Origin: Cryomorphaceae bacterium
GTDB taxonomy: Bacteria > Bacteroidota > Bacteroidia > Flavobacteriales_D > Crocinitomicaceae
Length of the DNA: 46,897 nt
Assembly (NCBI GenBank): GCA_027483605.1
Contig: JAIXUE010000032.1
Span: forward strand, 1-46,897
Direction of reading: 5' to 3'
Each line of letters starts with the position of its first letter. Position 1 is the stretch's first letter. The notes beneath the pieces are model-generated. The model was not told where the DNA came from. It was given only the letters and a program-made list of their open reading frames with translations, and ran no database searches. Of the stretch, positions 1-7,452 are shown piece after piece. The translations under genes were made by a program, and so were the position numbers.

Positions 1-61
1 AAGCGCATATCGGATCTGTGGAAAGGTCATTCATGTGACAAAGTTACGAATAAAAAATCCC

Positions 62-69
62 TACCTTTG
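62..69 (+). promoter_or_regulatory. -7 promoter box for the aldehyde dehydrogenase
   Basis: The sequence TACCTTTG matches the Bacteroidota -7 consensus TAnnTTTG exactly and ends 18 nt before the ATG at 88. I see no convincing -33 TTG at the expected spacing. The TTG inside the box is in frame with the gene and should not be taken as its start codon. Confidence 0.65.
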
Positions 70-87
70 CCTTCAAAATCAACACAT

Positions 88-1635
88 ATGTCACTCCAAG
101 CAGAAATCAAAGACATCTTAGGCCAATTTGGCATCCAAGAAAACAATAGCGGCGCCTCTACAGGTACGCAATGGATCAAAACCACAGGCGCAAGCATCGC
201 TTCTGTATCGCCAGTAGATGCACAAGTTATTGCGAACGTCACTATGGCTACGCCAGCTGAATACCATCAAGTCATCGACAAAGCGCAAGCAGCTTTTGTA
301 GAATGGCGCAAAGTTCCCGCTCCAAAACGCGGTGAAATCGTGCGTCAGTTGGCTGAGCGCATTCGCTTTTACAAAGAGCCACTAGGCAAACTCGTTTCTT
401 ACGAAATGGGTAAGTCTTTACAAGAAGGTTTAGGTGAAGTACAAGAAATGATCGACATCTGCGATTTCGCAGTTGGGCTTTCGCGTCAGCTTTACGGCCT
501 CACCATGCACTCGGAGCGCCCGGGTCACCGCATGTATGAGCAGTATCATCCGCTCGGAATTGTCGGCATTATCTCTGCGTTCAACTTCCCGGTTGCTGTT
601 TGGAACTGGAACACCGCCCTTGCTTGGGTTTGTGGCGACGTTTGCGTTTGGAAGCCATCTGAAAAAACACCACTTACTGCCATTGCGTGTCAGCGCATCA
701 CAGAAGAAGTATTTGCTGCCAATGGCGTTCCAGAAGGCGTTTCTGGTTTGGTGATTGGCGACGGCGAAATCGGCAAACTCATGGCCAACGATACGCGCGT
801 TCCTTTAGTTTCTGCAACAGGTTCTACCCGAATGGGTAAATCCGTTGGGGCAGCAGTTGGGCAGCGTTTGGGTCGTTCTTTATTAGAATTAGGCGGCAAC
901 AACGCCATCATCATTACACCAAGTGCAGATCTCAAAATGGTGGTGCCAGGAGCCGTATTTGGTGCCGTTGGTACGGCGGGGCAACGCTGTACTTCTACGC
1001 GCCGCCTCATTATCCACGCTTCTATCTACGACAAAGTGACCGAAGCGCTTACTTCTGCCTACAAGCAATTGAGCATTGGCAACCCACTTGATCAAAACAA
1101 CCACGTGGGCCCACTGATCGATCAAGATGCCGTCAACAATTACCTCAACGCCATTGAAGCCGCTCAAAAAGAAGGCGGAAAAGTTTTAGTAGAAGGAGGC
1201 GTATTGACGGGTCCTGGTTATGAGTCGGGTTGTTATGTAAAACCTTGTATCATCGAAGCAGAAAATCATTTTGCGATTGTACAGCACGAAACATTTGCCC
1301 CAATTCTTTACGTCATGAAATACACTGGTGACGTCCATGAAGCTATTGCCATTCAAAATGGCGTGCCACAAGGGCTTTCTTCTGCGATCATGACCAACGA
1401 ACTCAAAGAATCTGAAGCCTTCTTAAGTGCAGCTGGTTCTGACTGCGGTATCGCCAATGTGAACATCGGTACTTCAGGAGCTGAAATCGGTGGTGCATTT
1501 GGTGGTGAAAAAGAAACCGGCGGTGGCCGCGAGTCTGGCTCAGACGCCTGGAAAGTTTACATGCGTCGTCAAACAAACACCATCAATTATTCTGACTCTT
1601 TGCCGCTTGCACAAGGCATCAAGTTTGATTTATAA
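88..1635 (+). CDS. ALDH7-family aldehyde dehydrogenase (aminoadipate-semialdehyde type)
   Basis: A 515-residue NAD(P)-dependent aldehyde dehydrogenase. The catalytic cysteine is C301 in GQRCTST and the general-base glutamate is E267 in LELGGNN, the usual spacing for the superfamily. The stretch SERPGH, the NFPVAVWNWN motif and the GGEKETGGGRESGSDAWK tail resemble the ALDH7/antiquitin branch, whose known members oxidise alpha-aminoadipic semialdehyde (piperideine-6-carboxylate) in lysine catabolism; the substrate here is inferred from family only. It is cytosolic, with no signal peptide. I chose ATG 88 because the upstream in-frame TTG at 67 lies in the -7 promoter box. The gene is monocistronic and ends at a hairpin terminator. 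No frameshift or missing active-site residue was seen. Confidence 0.9.
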   Translation: MSLQAEIKDILGQFGIQENNSGASTGTQWIKTTGASIASVSPVDAQVIANVTMATPAEYHQVIDKAQAAFVEWRKVPAPKRGEIVRQLAERIRFYKEPLGKLVSYEMGKSLQEGLGEVQEMIDICDFAVGLSRQLYGLTMHSERPGHRMYEQYHPLGIVGIISAFNFPVAVWNWNTALAWVCGDVCVWKPSEKTPLTAIACQRITEEVFAANGVPEGVSGLVIGDGEIGKLMANDTRVPLVSATGSTRMGKSVGAAVGQRLGRSLLELGGNNAIIITPSADLKMVVPGAVFGAVGTAGQRCTSTRRLIIHASIYDKVTEALTSAYKQLSIGNPLDQNNHVGPLIDQDAVNNYLNAIEAAQKEGGKVLVEGGVLTGPGYESGCYVKPCIIEAENHFAIVQHETFAPILYVMKYTGDVHEAIAIQNGVPQGLSSAIMTNELKESEAFLSAAGSDCGIANVNIGTSGAEIGGAFGGEKETGGGRESGSDAWKVYMRRQTNTINYSDSLPLAQGIKFDL

Positions 1636-1653
1636 TAACAGCCAATCCAAATC

Positions 1654-1684
1654 AAAGGGGGGCTAGTCGTTCCCCTTTTTTGTT
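1654..1684. terminator. Rho-independent terminator, probably bidirectional
   Basis: AAAGGGG (1654-1660) pairs with CCCCTTT (1672-1678) around an 11-nt loop and is followed on the plus strand by a T-rich run. It ends the aldehyde dehydrogenase transcript. The minus-strand gene's stop codon (1663-1665) lies inside the loop; read on the minus strand the left arm is followed by TGATTT, a weaker U-tract, so action in both directions is inferred. Confidence 0.7.
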
Positions 1685-2220
1685 TTGTGCTTGACCAATA
1701 AAAAACGAGCCGATATAAAAAAGGTATTGCTGTTAAATGTATTGTCTAAGGCATAAAACGGCGCTAGTAAATACATCCCGGTTTGCACGTGTAGTTGCCA
1801 TACTTTGATGCCCACACTAGGGCAGACGCCAAAGCGCAACTGACGCAGGTCTGTACGGACCGCAGCACTCAGGCCATATGTGAGGTTCAAATTACCCGTG
1901 CGGCTCCAAAAACCAATGTCATAACCCAAAACTGGATTTATTCGAGAGAGATCAAAAGTAGCGTTAAAGCCATGGTGAACTGCGGTAGTATTTGACCGTA
2001 ACATGCCATTTTTGTTTTTACGTTGTAACTCCCAACCGTACTCCACCACATAAAAACGCCCACTTTGCAAGCCAAAATACGTTCCCGATTTAAACGATTT
2101 TTGTTTTTTGTCCAGTAAACTTTGTTGTTGGAGTAATGGAGCTATTGGCTCATTGGCGGCAAGGGCCGAAAAGGCAACTATCAAAAAATAACTCGCTAAG
2201 TAAACTCTAATTAAACGCAT
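1663..2220 (-). CDS. Predicted secreted outer-membrane-like protein, unknown function
   Basis: A 185-residue protein I do not recognise. It has a signal peptide (hydrophobic core at about residues 7-20, cleavage likely after ALAA). The rest alternates aromatic and polar residues in short strands (for example GTYFGLQSGRFYVVEYGWEL, and NLNLTYGLSAAV), as in small outer-membrane beta-barrels or barrel fragments. It follows the cvpA-like gene on the same strand with a 17-nt gap, so the two are probably co-transcribed. The C-terminus is lysine-rich (HKTKKGND) rather than ending in an aromatic residue, so a classical BamA-type C-terminal signal is not obvious. Its stop codon lies within the shared terminator hairpin. 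An outer-membrane location is inference only. Confidence 0.7.
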   Translation of the reverse strand: MRLIRVYLASYFLIVAFSALAANEPIAPLLQQQSLLDKKQKSFKSGTYFGLQSGRFYVVEYGWELQRKNKNGMLRSNTTAVHHGFNATFDLSRINPVLGYDIGFWSRTGNLNLTYGLSAAVRTDLRQLRFGVCPSVGIKVWQLHVQTGMYLLAPFYALDNTFNSNTFFISARFLLVKHKTKKGND

Positions 2221-2237
2221 CTCTATATTCTTTTTGG

Positions 2238-2756
2238 TTAAGGCTTTATTTGCTCAAAATAAGCATCGAACACTACGCCTTCGCTGATTTTTGGCAAGGT
2301 TTTCTGTAGCATGTTGGTATAGAATGGGACCGCTACGGATTGGTTACGGGTTTGTGAAGATATCAGGTTTTGTTTGCTGTCATTGGCTAAGACAAACAAC
2401 AAAAGCGTTCCGACCAAATACATCCACTGTAAAAGACCCAATAGAGCACCTGCCAAATTATTCAGTATAGATAACTTGACCACCTTGAGTGCAGTTTCGA
2501 GTAATTTCCCGCCAAAATAAATAGCGGCTCCAATACCCAAAAACAACAGTAAAAAACTGAATGGCATGAGTGTGGTTTTTTCCCAATGGAGGTTCTTAAT
2601 GCCCCATTCCACTACCACATCTGTGAGCTGAAAAGCAGCGTAAAGCCCAACTATGACTGCCAACAACATAAATAAAGACATGATCAGGCCGCGTTTGTAA
2701 CCTTTATAGGCACCGTACGCCAATGGCGCAAAAAGAAAGAGATCGAAAAGATTCAT
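2238..2756 (-). CDS. CvpA family inner-membrane protein
   Basis: A 172-residue integral membrane protein with about four hydrophobic segments (roughly residues 5-20, 25-45, 63-85 and 103-125). The opening 'N-L-F-D-L-F' followed by GAYKGYKRGLI is the typical N-terminus of the CvpA (colicin V production protein) family. In enterobacteria cvpA affects colicin V export and envelope stress; in Bacteroidota the role is not defined. The length fits the family. It is the first gene of a two-gene minus-strand unit with the secreted protein downstream. It is divergent from tadA across a 36-nt gap. A near-consensus -7 box (TAATTTTC, 2761-2768) ends only 4 nt from the start codon. Confidence 0.8.
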   Translation of the reverse strand: MNLFDLFLFAPLAYGAYKGYKRGLIMSLFMLLAVIVGLYAAFQLTDVVVEWGIKNLHWEKTTLMPFSFLLLFLGIGAAIYFGGKLLETALKVVKLSILNNLAGALLGLLQWMYLVGTLLLFVLANDSKQNLISSQTRNQSVAVPFYTNMLQKTLPKISEGVVFDAYFEQIKP

Positions 2757-2760
2757 GGCC

Positions 2761-2768
2761 GAAAATTA
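2761..2768 (-). promoter_or_regulatory. Putative -7 box for the cvpA-like gene
   Basis: Read on the minus strand the sequence is TAATTTTC, 7 of 8 matches to TAnnTTTG when the unspecified positions are included. It ends 4 nt before the ATG at 2756, which would give a leaderless or nearly leaderless mRNA. The -33 element is not evident. Confidence 0.35.
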
Positions 2769-2780
2769 AGAGAAAGTTTG

Positions 2781-2788
2781 TAATCTTG
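2781..2788 (+). promoter_or_regulatory. Putative -7 box for tadA
   Basis: TAATCTTG is one mismatch from TAnnTTTG and ends 4 nt before the tadA ATG at 2793. It sits back to back with the opposing cvpA box in the 36-nt divergent gap. A leaderless transcript would follow if this is the promoter. Confidence 0.35.
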
Positions 2789-2792
2789 CGCT

Positions 2793-3236
2793 ATGCTGAG
2801 CCCATTCAACGACGAATATTTCATGAAGCAAGCCTTTCAAGAGGCTTTAAAAGCATTTGATGCTGACGAAGTCCCGGTTGGCGCGGTCATTGTCTGCAAG
2901 AATCAAATTATTGCGCGTGGCCACAACCTCACCGAGCAACTCACTGACGTTACGGCACATGCGGAAATACAGGCGATTACCGCTGCTGCTCAATATTTAG
3001 GTGCCAAGTACCTCAAAGAATGTACACTTTACGTCACTCTGGAGCCCTGCTGTATGTGTGCCGGGGCGTTATACTGGTCTCAAATTGACCGCGTCGTTTT
3101 TGCTGCGCGAGATGCCAAAAGAGGCGCGAGCGCAACAGGCACCAGTTTGTATCATCCGGCAACGCTTGTAGAAAATGGCATTATGGAAGCGGAGTGCAGC
3201 CAGTTACTAAAAGATTTTTTTGCCAAAAAACGCTAA
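2793..3236 (+). CDS. tadA: tRNA-specific adenosine deaminase
   Basis: A 147-residue member of the cytidine/deoxycytidylate deaminase superfamily that deaminates adenosine-34 to inosine in tRNA-Arg(ACG), allowing CGN decoding. The zinc site is complete: HAEIQAI supplies the His and the proton-shuttling Glu, and PCCMCAGAL supplies the two Cys ligands. Also present are the N-terminal EVPVGAV and the FAARDAKRGA segment typical of TadA. The length is normal. The ATG at 2793 gives the usual N-terminus (DEYFMKQA). It is convergent with recO, with only 13 nt between stop codons, and I see no hairpin terminator there. Confidence 0.95.
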   Translation: MLSPFNDEYFMKQAFQEALKAFDADEVPVGAVIVCKNQIIARGHNLTEQLTDVTAHAEIQAITAAAQYLGAKYLKECTLYVTLEPCCMCAGALYWSQIDRVVFAARDAKRGASATGTSLYHPATLVENGIMEAECSQLLKDFFAKKR

Positions 3237-3249
3237 CAATAAACAGCAC

Positions 3250-3948
3250 TTAGTCATAGAGGGTGTCGTGGAGAATGTCCATGGTTTTATCCAAATTGAA
3301 ATGAGCCAAGTGAATCGAAGCATATTGAATCAAAACGCGCAAACCCTCTTTGTGTACCGCACTTGAAAACAAAGCAGCTTCATTGGGCCAAAATTGAGCC
3401 TTCAAAAAAGCAACAAGCGTAAAGTCTTGTATACAACTTGCACCGCCTTGTGAAACATGACAAAAACTCCCCTTTTGTAAGTCAAAAATTGCACTTTGCT
3501 CGGCTTCTATGAGCGGTGTATAACCCAAGAGCATAAGGTACTGCGCCAAAAATTGAGTAGGAAAACTTCTTTCGGAAGCAGTAGTTTCTAAATGCACTAA
3601 CTGATCGCGGATAAAATAAAAAAGCTGCGGATCTGCGCCCTGATAACGCAAGGTTTGCTGTAATACATCGGTCATGAAAAAGACCAACAATACCTTCTGA
3701 GGGCGCTCAAACAGTGCCTGAGGCGTCCAGGCGAAATCCAGTTGAGCAATGATGCCTAAGTCAGACTCCGGGCGCTTGAAATAACTGAACTCATACAAGC
3801 CTAATTGATTAAGCGCTTTGTGTTTCTTGAGCGCACCCTTGAACACAAAAGACTGAAAGCCACGTTCTAACGTATAAAACTGCAATACTATACTGCTCTC
3901 CGAGTAAGTTTGCTTATCGATGAGAATTCCGAGCTCCTTTGCTTTCAA
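3250..3948 (-). CDS. recO: DNA repair protein RecO
   Basis: A 232-residue RecO. Together with RecF/RecR it loads RecA on SSB-coated DNA and anneals complementary strands in recombinational repair. The N-terminal OB-fold begins KELGILIDKQTYSESSIVLQFYT, and LGLYEFSYFK and the FLAQYLMLLGY segment fit the helical domain. The four-cysteine zinc knuckle found in many RecO proteins is not present; only scattered cysteines occur in the SFCHVSQGGASC region. I believe zinc-less forms are common in this phylum. It starts 3 nt after the stop of the TonB-dependent receptor on the same strand, so it is probably expressed from that transcript. Confidence 0.88.
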   Translation of the reverse strand: MKAKELGILIDKQTYSESSIVLQFYTLERGFQSFVFKGALKKHKALNQLGLYEFSYFKRPESDLGIIAQLDFAWTPQALFERPQKVLLVFFMTDVLQQTLRYQGADPQLFYFIRDQLVHLETTASERSFPTQFLAQYLMLLGYTPLIEAEQSAIFDLQKGSFCHVSQGGASCIQDFTLVAFLKAQFWPNEAALFSSAVHKEGLRVLIQYASIHLAHFNLDKTMDILHDTLYD

Positions 3949-3951
3949 AAT

Positions 3952-6387
3952 CTATTTGCGTGTAGCCCTAAAGTCTATTTTGTAATAGAAAATCGGGAAG
4001 AAACCCAACTGCGTTTTCTCTGCAAAAGGCTCAAAATTTGGATCATTCATTTCCTGAGGGGTAAGTGCAGGCCTGTAAGCTAAAGTCAATAGATTTTGTG
4101 TGCCGAAAACATTGACCAAATCTAAACCGAATTCATGAGTTACACGGTCTGCATTTTTGCGCCAAGAAATTTTAAGGTCGGCACGGAAATAATCTCTAAA
4201 CTGTCGCTCATTGAACATAGAATCCATGAAGATGATTTCTTTCATGTCGTTTGTCGCTTGAATGTCTACAAATCCATAGCGCTTACCACCAGCCGCAGTA
4301 ACTTTACCGCCAATACCAATAATGCTGCGCTCTCCAACTTTGAATTCTTTTCCTCCTAGTAAATTCACTACATAAGATCCGTTATAGGAAGTATTGCGCC
4401 AAACGAGGTCAGAACCACGGTAGCGTGAGTCATAAACAGTTCCGGAGAACAAAAAGAAAAACGATTTATCAAAATACTTTTGAACCGTTAATTCTAAACC
4501 GTAATTATAACCGTCGCCTGTATTTTGAAGTTGATCCATAAACAAACGAGAGAAGCCGCTACCCACATTGATCATCGAGAAAGAAGAAGGAGCAACAGTG
4601 ACCGGAATATTATAAAGGTATTGGTAGTAAGCTTCTGTTTTGATATTGAAGCCCTTATTAAAAGACTTTTCGTAACCAATCCCGGAGTGTGCACTGCGCG
4701 AGAAATCCATGTTCATATTGCTATTTTCATTAGAAACACCTGGGAGTACTTTATAAGCATATGTATAGTATGGTTGGATCATGCTATGCAAACCGCCGCC
4801 TGCAAAAATAGCTTGTCCTTTGTCCATTCGGTATTTCCAGCCCAAACGCGGCTCAAATGGGCTCACGCTGTTGGTGAGTGTAAAATACTGCGCGTGAACG
4901 CCAGCGGTAAAATCCATTTGATCAGAAATGCGCCATTTCCATTGCACAAACGGCTGAATAAGCGCTGCAGTTCCTTGGTAATTCCAACGCACTTCATAGT
5001 TATCGGGCTCATCGAGGTCATACAAACAAGAATCGAGGAAATTCATTGAAATCAGGTCAAAACTCAAACCAGCCTTCAATAAATGTTGCTTATTGAATTT
5101 GTGATTGATGGCAGTATAGCCACTGATTTTTTGCACCTGAAAAGCATAGGCCATCATTGGGTAAAGCGTATCAAAAACAATCTCGTTTAATAATGTATCT
5201 AACTTTCTATCTCTTAAATAATTGTGATTTGTTCTTTGCACTTCTTGACTGTAGGCCAAAGTAGAAGAGATGAATGTTTTCTCACTTAAGCTCTTCTTGT
5301 AATTCAAGCCTGACGTGATCATGCTGGTACCGAAATATTGGTCGCGATCTCCCTCGCCATAAAGGTCTTCGGTATATTCTTTGAAACCAGAAATTTCTAT
5401 GGCGATATCTGAGCTGCCACCCATGCCAAAGAACGAAAGTTGGCCACCATTTTTGAGTACCCAATTGAATTTAAACGCGCCGTCAAAATACTTTGGAATG
5501 GCATCAGTACCCAAATTGATATTCAATTGCTGAAAAATAGTTAAGGTAGAATAACGACCCATGACCAAATAACTCGACTTGCTGTTTTTACCCAATGGGC
5601 CCTCAGCTAAAAACTCGGTACCGAGCAAACCGAACTGCCCTGTGAATTCATGTTGGTTGTTGTTACCATTTCTCAATTTGAGGTCAAAAACTCCTGACAA
5701 ACTATTTCCGTATTCTGCAGGAAAGGCGCTCATGAAGAAGTCTGAGTTGCCTAAGATTTTGTTGTTCAAGAGCGAAACAGGACCACCTGAAGTTCCTGAA
5801 ATGGCAAAGTGATTCGGGTTGGGAATGTCAATACCTTCTACGCGGTAAATAACGCCAAGTGGCGAGTTACCACGCACTACAATATCGTTTCGAGAATCGT
5901 CGGCACCATTGACACCTGCAAAGTTGGAAGCCATGCGCGCAGGGTCCATGCGCGAACCCGGATAACGGTTGGTTTCTTCTACGCTAAATTGTTGTGCTGA
6001 AAGCACCGCCATTTCATTGAGGACCTCTCCCTGCTTGCGGCCCACCACGCGGACGTCTTGTTGCTGAGAGACTTTTTCTTGCAAAGGAATTTGAACAATG
6101 AGTTCTCTTCCTGAGGTCACCTCTACGGTAAGCGTTCTGAGGTCATAGAACGGCGCTGATGCATTGAGTTGGTGTTTGCCCACAGGGACTTTTAAAATGG
6201 AAAAAGTACCGTCGGTACCTGCTGCAGCCATATATTTCTGGCCATCTACCTCAATAAGAACCTTTGCACCGGTTAATGGAAAATTTGTTTCACTATCAAA
6301 AACGGTTCCGCGCACAGTTTGCGTTGGTAATTGTGCAAAAACGAGCAATTGAATGCAAGAAAAAAGCAATAGTAGTTGTAGTTTCAT
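3952..6387 (-). CDS. TonB-dependent receptor with N-terminal carboxypeptidase-regulatory-like domain
   Basis: An 811-residue outer-membrane receptor. It has a signal peptide (residues 1-19, ending VFAQ), then a carboxypeptidase-regulatory-like beta-sandwich at about 23-105 (TVRGTVFDSETNFPLTGAKV), a plug-like region at about 120-235 (with VVRGNSPLGVIYRVEGIDI), and a long strand-rich barrel to the C-terminus. No SusD partner gene follows, so it is not a typical SusC. The ligand cannot be told from sequence. I chose the ATG at 6387 rather than an in-frame TTG three codons upstream because it gives a cleaner signal peptide. recO follows after 3 nt. It is divergent from the thioredoxin-like gene across 112 nt. 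Confidence 0.87.
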   Translation of the reverse strand: MKLQLLLLFSCIQLLVFAQLPTQTVRGTVFDSETNFPLTGAKVLIEVDGQKYMAAAGTDGTFSILKVPVGKHQLNASAPFYDLRTLTVEVTSGRELIVQIPLQEKVSQQQDVRVVGRKQGEVLNEMAVLSAQQFSVEETNRYPGSRMDPARMASNFAGVNGADDSRNDIVVRGNSPLGVIYRVEGIDIPNPNHFAISGTSGGPVSLLNNKILGNSDFFMSAFPAEYGNSLSGVFDLKLRNGNNNQHEFTGQFGLLGTEFLAEGPLGKNSKSSYLVMGRYSTLTIFQQLNINLGTDAIPKYFDGAFKFNWVLKNGGQLSFFGMGGSSDIAIEISGFKEYTEDLYGEGDRDQYFGTSMITSGLNYKKSLSEKTFISSTLAYSQEVQRTNHNYLRDRKLDTLLNEIVFDTLYPMMAYAFQVQKISGYTAINHKFNKQHLLKAGLSFDLISMNFLDSCLYDLDEPDNYEVRWNYQGTAALIQPFVQWKWRISDQMDFTAGVHAQYFTLTNSVSPFEPRLGWKYRMDKGQAIFAGGGLHSMIQPYYTYAYKVLPGVSNENSNMNMDFSRSAHSGIGYEKSFNKGFNIKTEAYYQYLYNIPVTVAPSSFSMINVGSGFSRLFMDQLQNTGDGYNYGLELTVQKYFDKSFFFLFSGTVYDSRYRGSDLVWRNTSYNGSYVVNLLGGKEFKVGERSIIGIGGKVTAAGGKRYGFVDIQATNDMKEIIFMDSMFNERQFRDYFRADLKISWRKNADRVTHEFGLDLVNVFGTQNLLTLAYRPALTPQEMNDPNFEPFAEKTQLGFFPIFYYKIDFRATRK

Positions 6388-6479
6388 GGTTAGCAATTTG
6401 AAAACGAATATAAAAAAAATTGACCAAACTGATGCGCTGACAAGTTTTGCATGGTTTTTGTCTATTGGCGGTTTATCAT

Positions 6480-6487
6480 TAACTTTA
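6480..6487 (+). promoter_or_regulatory. Promoter of the thioredoxin-like gene
   Basis: The -7 box TAACTTTA (one mismatch to TAnnTTTG) ends 12 nt before the ATG at 6500. A TTG at 6458-6460 lies 19 nt upstream, which is the expected -33 spacing. Confidence 0.55.
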
Positions 6488-6499
6488 GAAAAAAATTAC

Positions 6500-6970
6500 A
6501 TGAAAACTATCGCTCTATTTACGATGCTTGTTGTGGCTCAATTGAGTTTTGCACAAAAAGCGACCCTCACTTGGTACACCGACATGAACGAAGCTACGGC
6601 TATCGCGAAGAAAGAAAACAAACCAATGATGTTGTTCTTTACCGGTTCAGATTGGTGTGGTTGGTGTAAACGATTGCAAAAAGAAGTCTTTAATACGCCA
6701 GAATTTCAGGCATGGGCCAAAGAAAACGTAATTTTAGTTGAACTCGATTTTCCAAGTGCCGCTGTACCACAAACCGAAGCCATCAAAACTCAAAACCGCG
6801 CGCTCCAGCAACAATTTGCCGTTCGAGGCTACCCTACTTGTTGGTTCGTTAAGCCAGAAAAACTCAGCGACGGCAAAACCAATTTAGTTCAAATTGGATC
6901 TAAAGGTTACGAAGCTGGCGGGCCAGTCAATTGGACCACAGGAGCAGGAATGCTCTTAAAAGGAAACTAA
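6500..6970 (+). CDS. Secreted thioredoxin-fold protein with CGWC active site
   Basis: A 156-residue exported protein. A signal peptide (residues 1-18, ending LSFA) precedes a thioredoxin-like domain with the redox motif C53-G-W-C56 in SDWCGWCKRL. RGYPTCWFV near the C-terminal third carries the cis-proline expected in the fold. The arrangement 'AIAKKENKPMMLFFTGSDWCGWC' is that of the thioredoxin_7/DUF255-like subgroup common in Bacteroidota, thought to act as periplasmic disulfide reductases or isomerases; the substrate is unknown. The start is ATG 6500 because it begins the signal peptide and lies just after a good promoter. The neighbour is recX, convergent, 11 nt beyond the stop. Confidence 0.88.
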   Translation: MKTIALFTMLVVAQLSFAQKATLTWYTDMNEATAIAKKENKPMMLFFTGSDWCGWCKRLQKEVFNTPEFQAWAKENVILVELDFPSAAVPQTEAIKTQNRALQQQFAVRGYPTCWFVKPEKLSDGKTNLVQIGSKGYEAGGPVNWTTGAGMLLKGN

Positions 6971-6981
6971 AATCAAGCGTA

Positions 6982-7452
6982 TTAAACGAATTTCAGATCT
7001 GAAAATTCGTCGTAATTAAAACCCCTGGATGCCAAGAAGCGAAACAGCTTTTGCTTGCGCATCCAGGGGTCTTTTTCTTTAGCCAATTCTTGCCATTTTC
7101 GAGTAGCCACTTCTTGTAGGATGCCTAAATAATCCTCCTCTTCGTACATTTTAGCTATGGCCTGTGTGATTAATTCGCGATCCAAGCGCTTGAGCTGCAA
7201 ACCCTGCTTGATTTTATTGACGCCCCAATGCTTGATACGCAACTTGCCAATAGCATAGGCCTTTGCAAAGCGTTCATCATCGAGAAATTTGTTATCTAGG
7301 AGCGAATTAAGCACTTGTAGGATTTCACCATCCTCGGCGCCCATGCGCTTGAGTTTTTCTATGACTTCAAAACTACAGCGCTCCTGATAAGCACAAAATG
7401 CCTCAGATTTCTGAAGCATTTGTGTAAGGTCATAGGCACGAGGCGCCGACAT
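6982..7452 (-). CDS. recX: RecX family regulatory protein
   Basis: A 156-residue RecX-like protein, all-helical with three-helix repeats; RecX proteins bind and usually inhibit RecA filaments. Supporting segments are the first-repeat region with the Cys/Arg-rich YQERCSFEVIEKLKRMG, then LLDNKFLDDERFAKAYAIGK, KIKQGLQLKRL, and the C-terminal KLFRFLASRGF motif. It begins directly after the stop codon of rng (TAA followed by ATG with no gap), so it is translated from the rng transcript. Two inverted repeats lie within its 3' end, at 6986-7010 and 7021-7070, which may serve as terminators for the converging gene. Length is normal. Confidence 0.88.
   Translation of the reverse strand: MSAPRAYDLTQMLQKSEAFCAYQERCSFEVIEKLKRMGAEDGEILQVLNSLLDNKFLDDERFAKAYAIGKLRIKHWGVNKIKQGLQLKRLDRELITQAIAKMYEEEDYLGILQEVATRKWQELAKEKDPWMRKQKLFRFLASRGFNYDEFSDLKFV
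6986..7010. repeat. Inverted repeat at the recX 3' end
   Basis: ACGAATTT (6986-6993) and AAATTCGT (7003-7010) flank the palindrome CAGATCTG, giving a long imperfect hairpin with one bulged A. It covers the last codons of recX between two convergent genes. The T-run after either arm is weak, so a terminator role is only possible. Confidence 0.45.
7021..7080 (+). terminator. Possible terminator of the thioredoxin-like gene, embedded in recX
   Basis: ACCCCTGGATGC (7021-7032) and GCATCCAGGGGT (7059-7070) form a perfect 12-bp stem. The 26-nt interior can add CAAG/CTTG and AAGC/GCTT pairs, leaving a GAAACA loop. On the plus strand it is followed by CTTTTTCTTT. It begins 50 nt after the stop of the plus-strand gene and lies wholly in antisense orientation within the recX coding sequence. 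Confidence 0.5.

Noticed and set aside
690-1167. Two minus-strand frames opposite the aldehyde dehydrogenase
   Set aside because: Antisense shadows of a well-supported gene.
3952-6387. SusC-type glycan importer
   Set aside because: No SusD-like gene follows and the length is shorter than usual for SusC; only a general TonB-dependent receptor call is supported.
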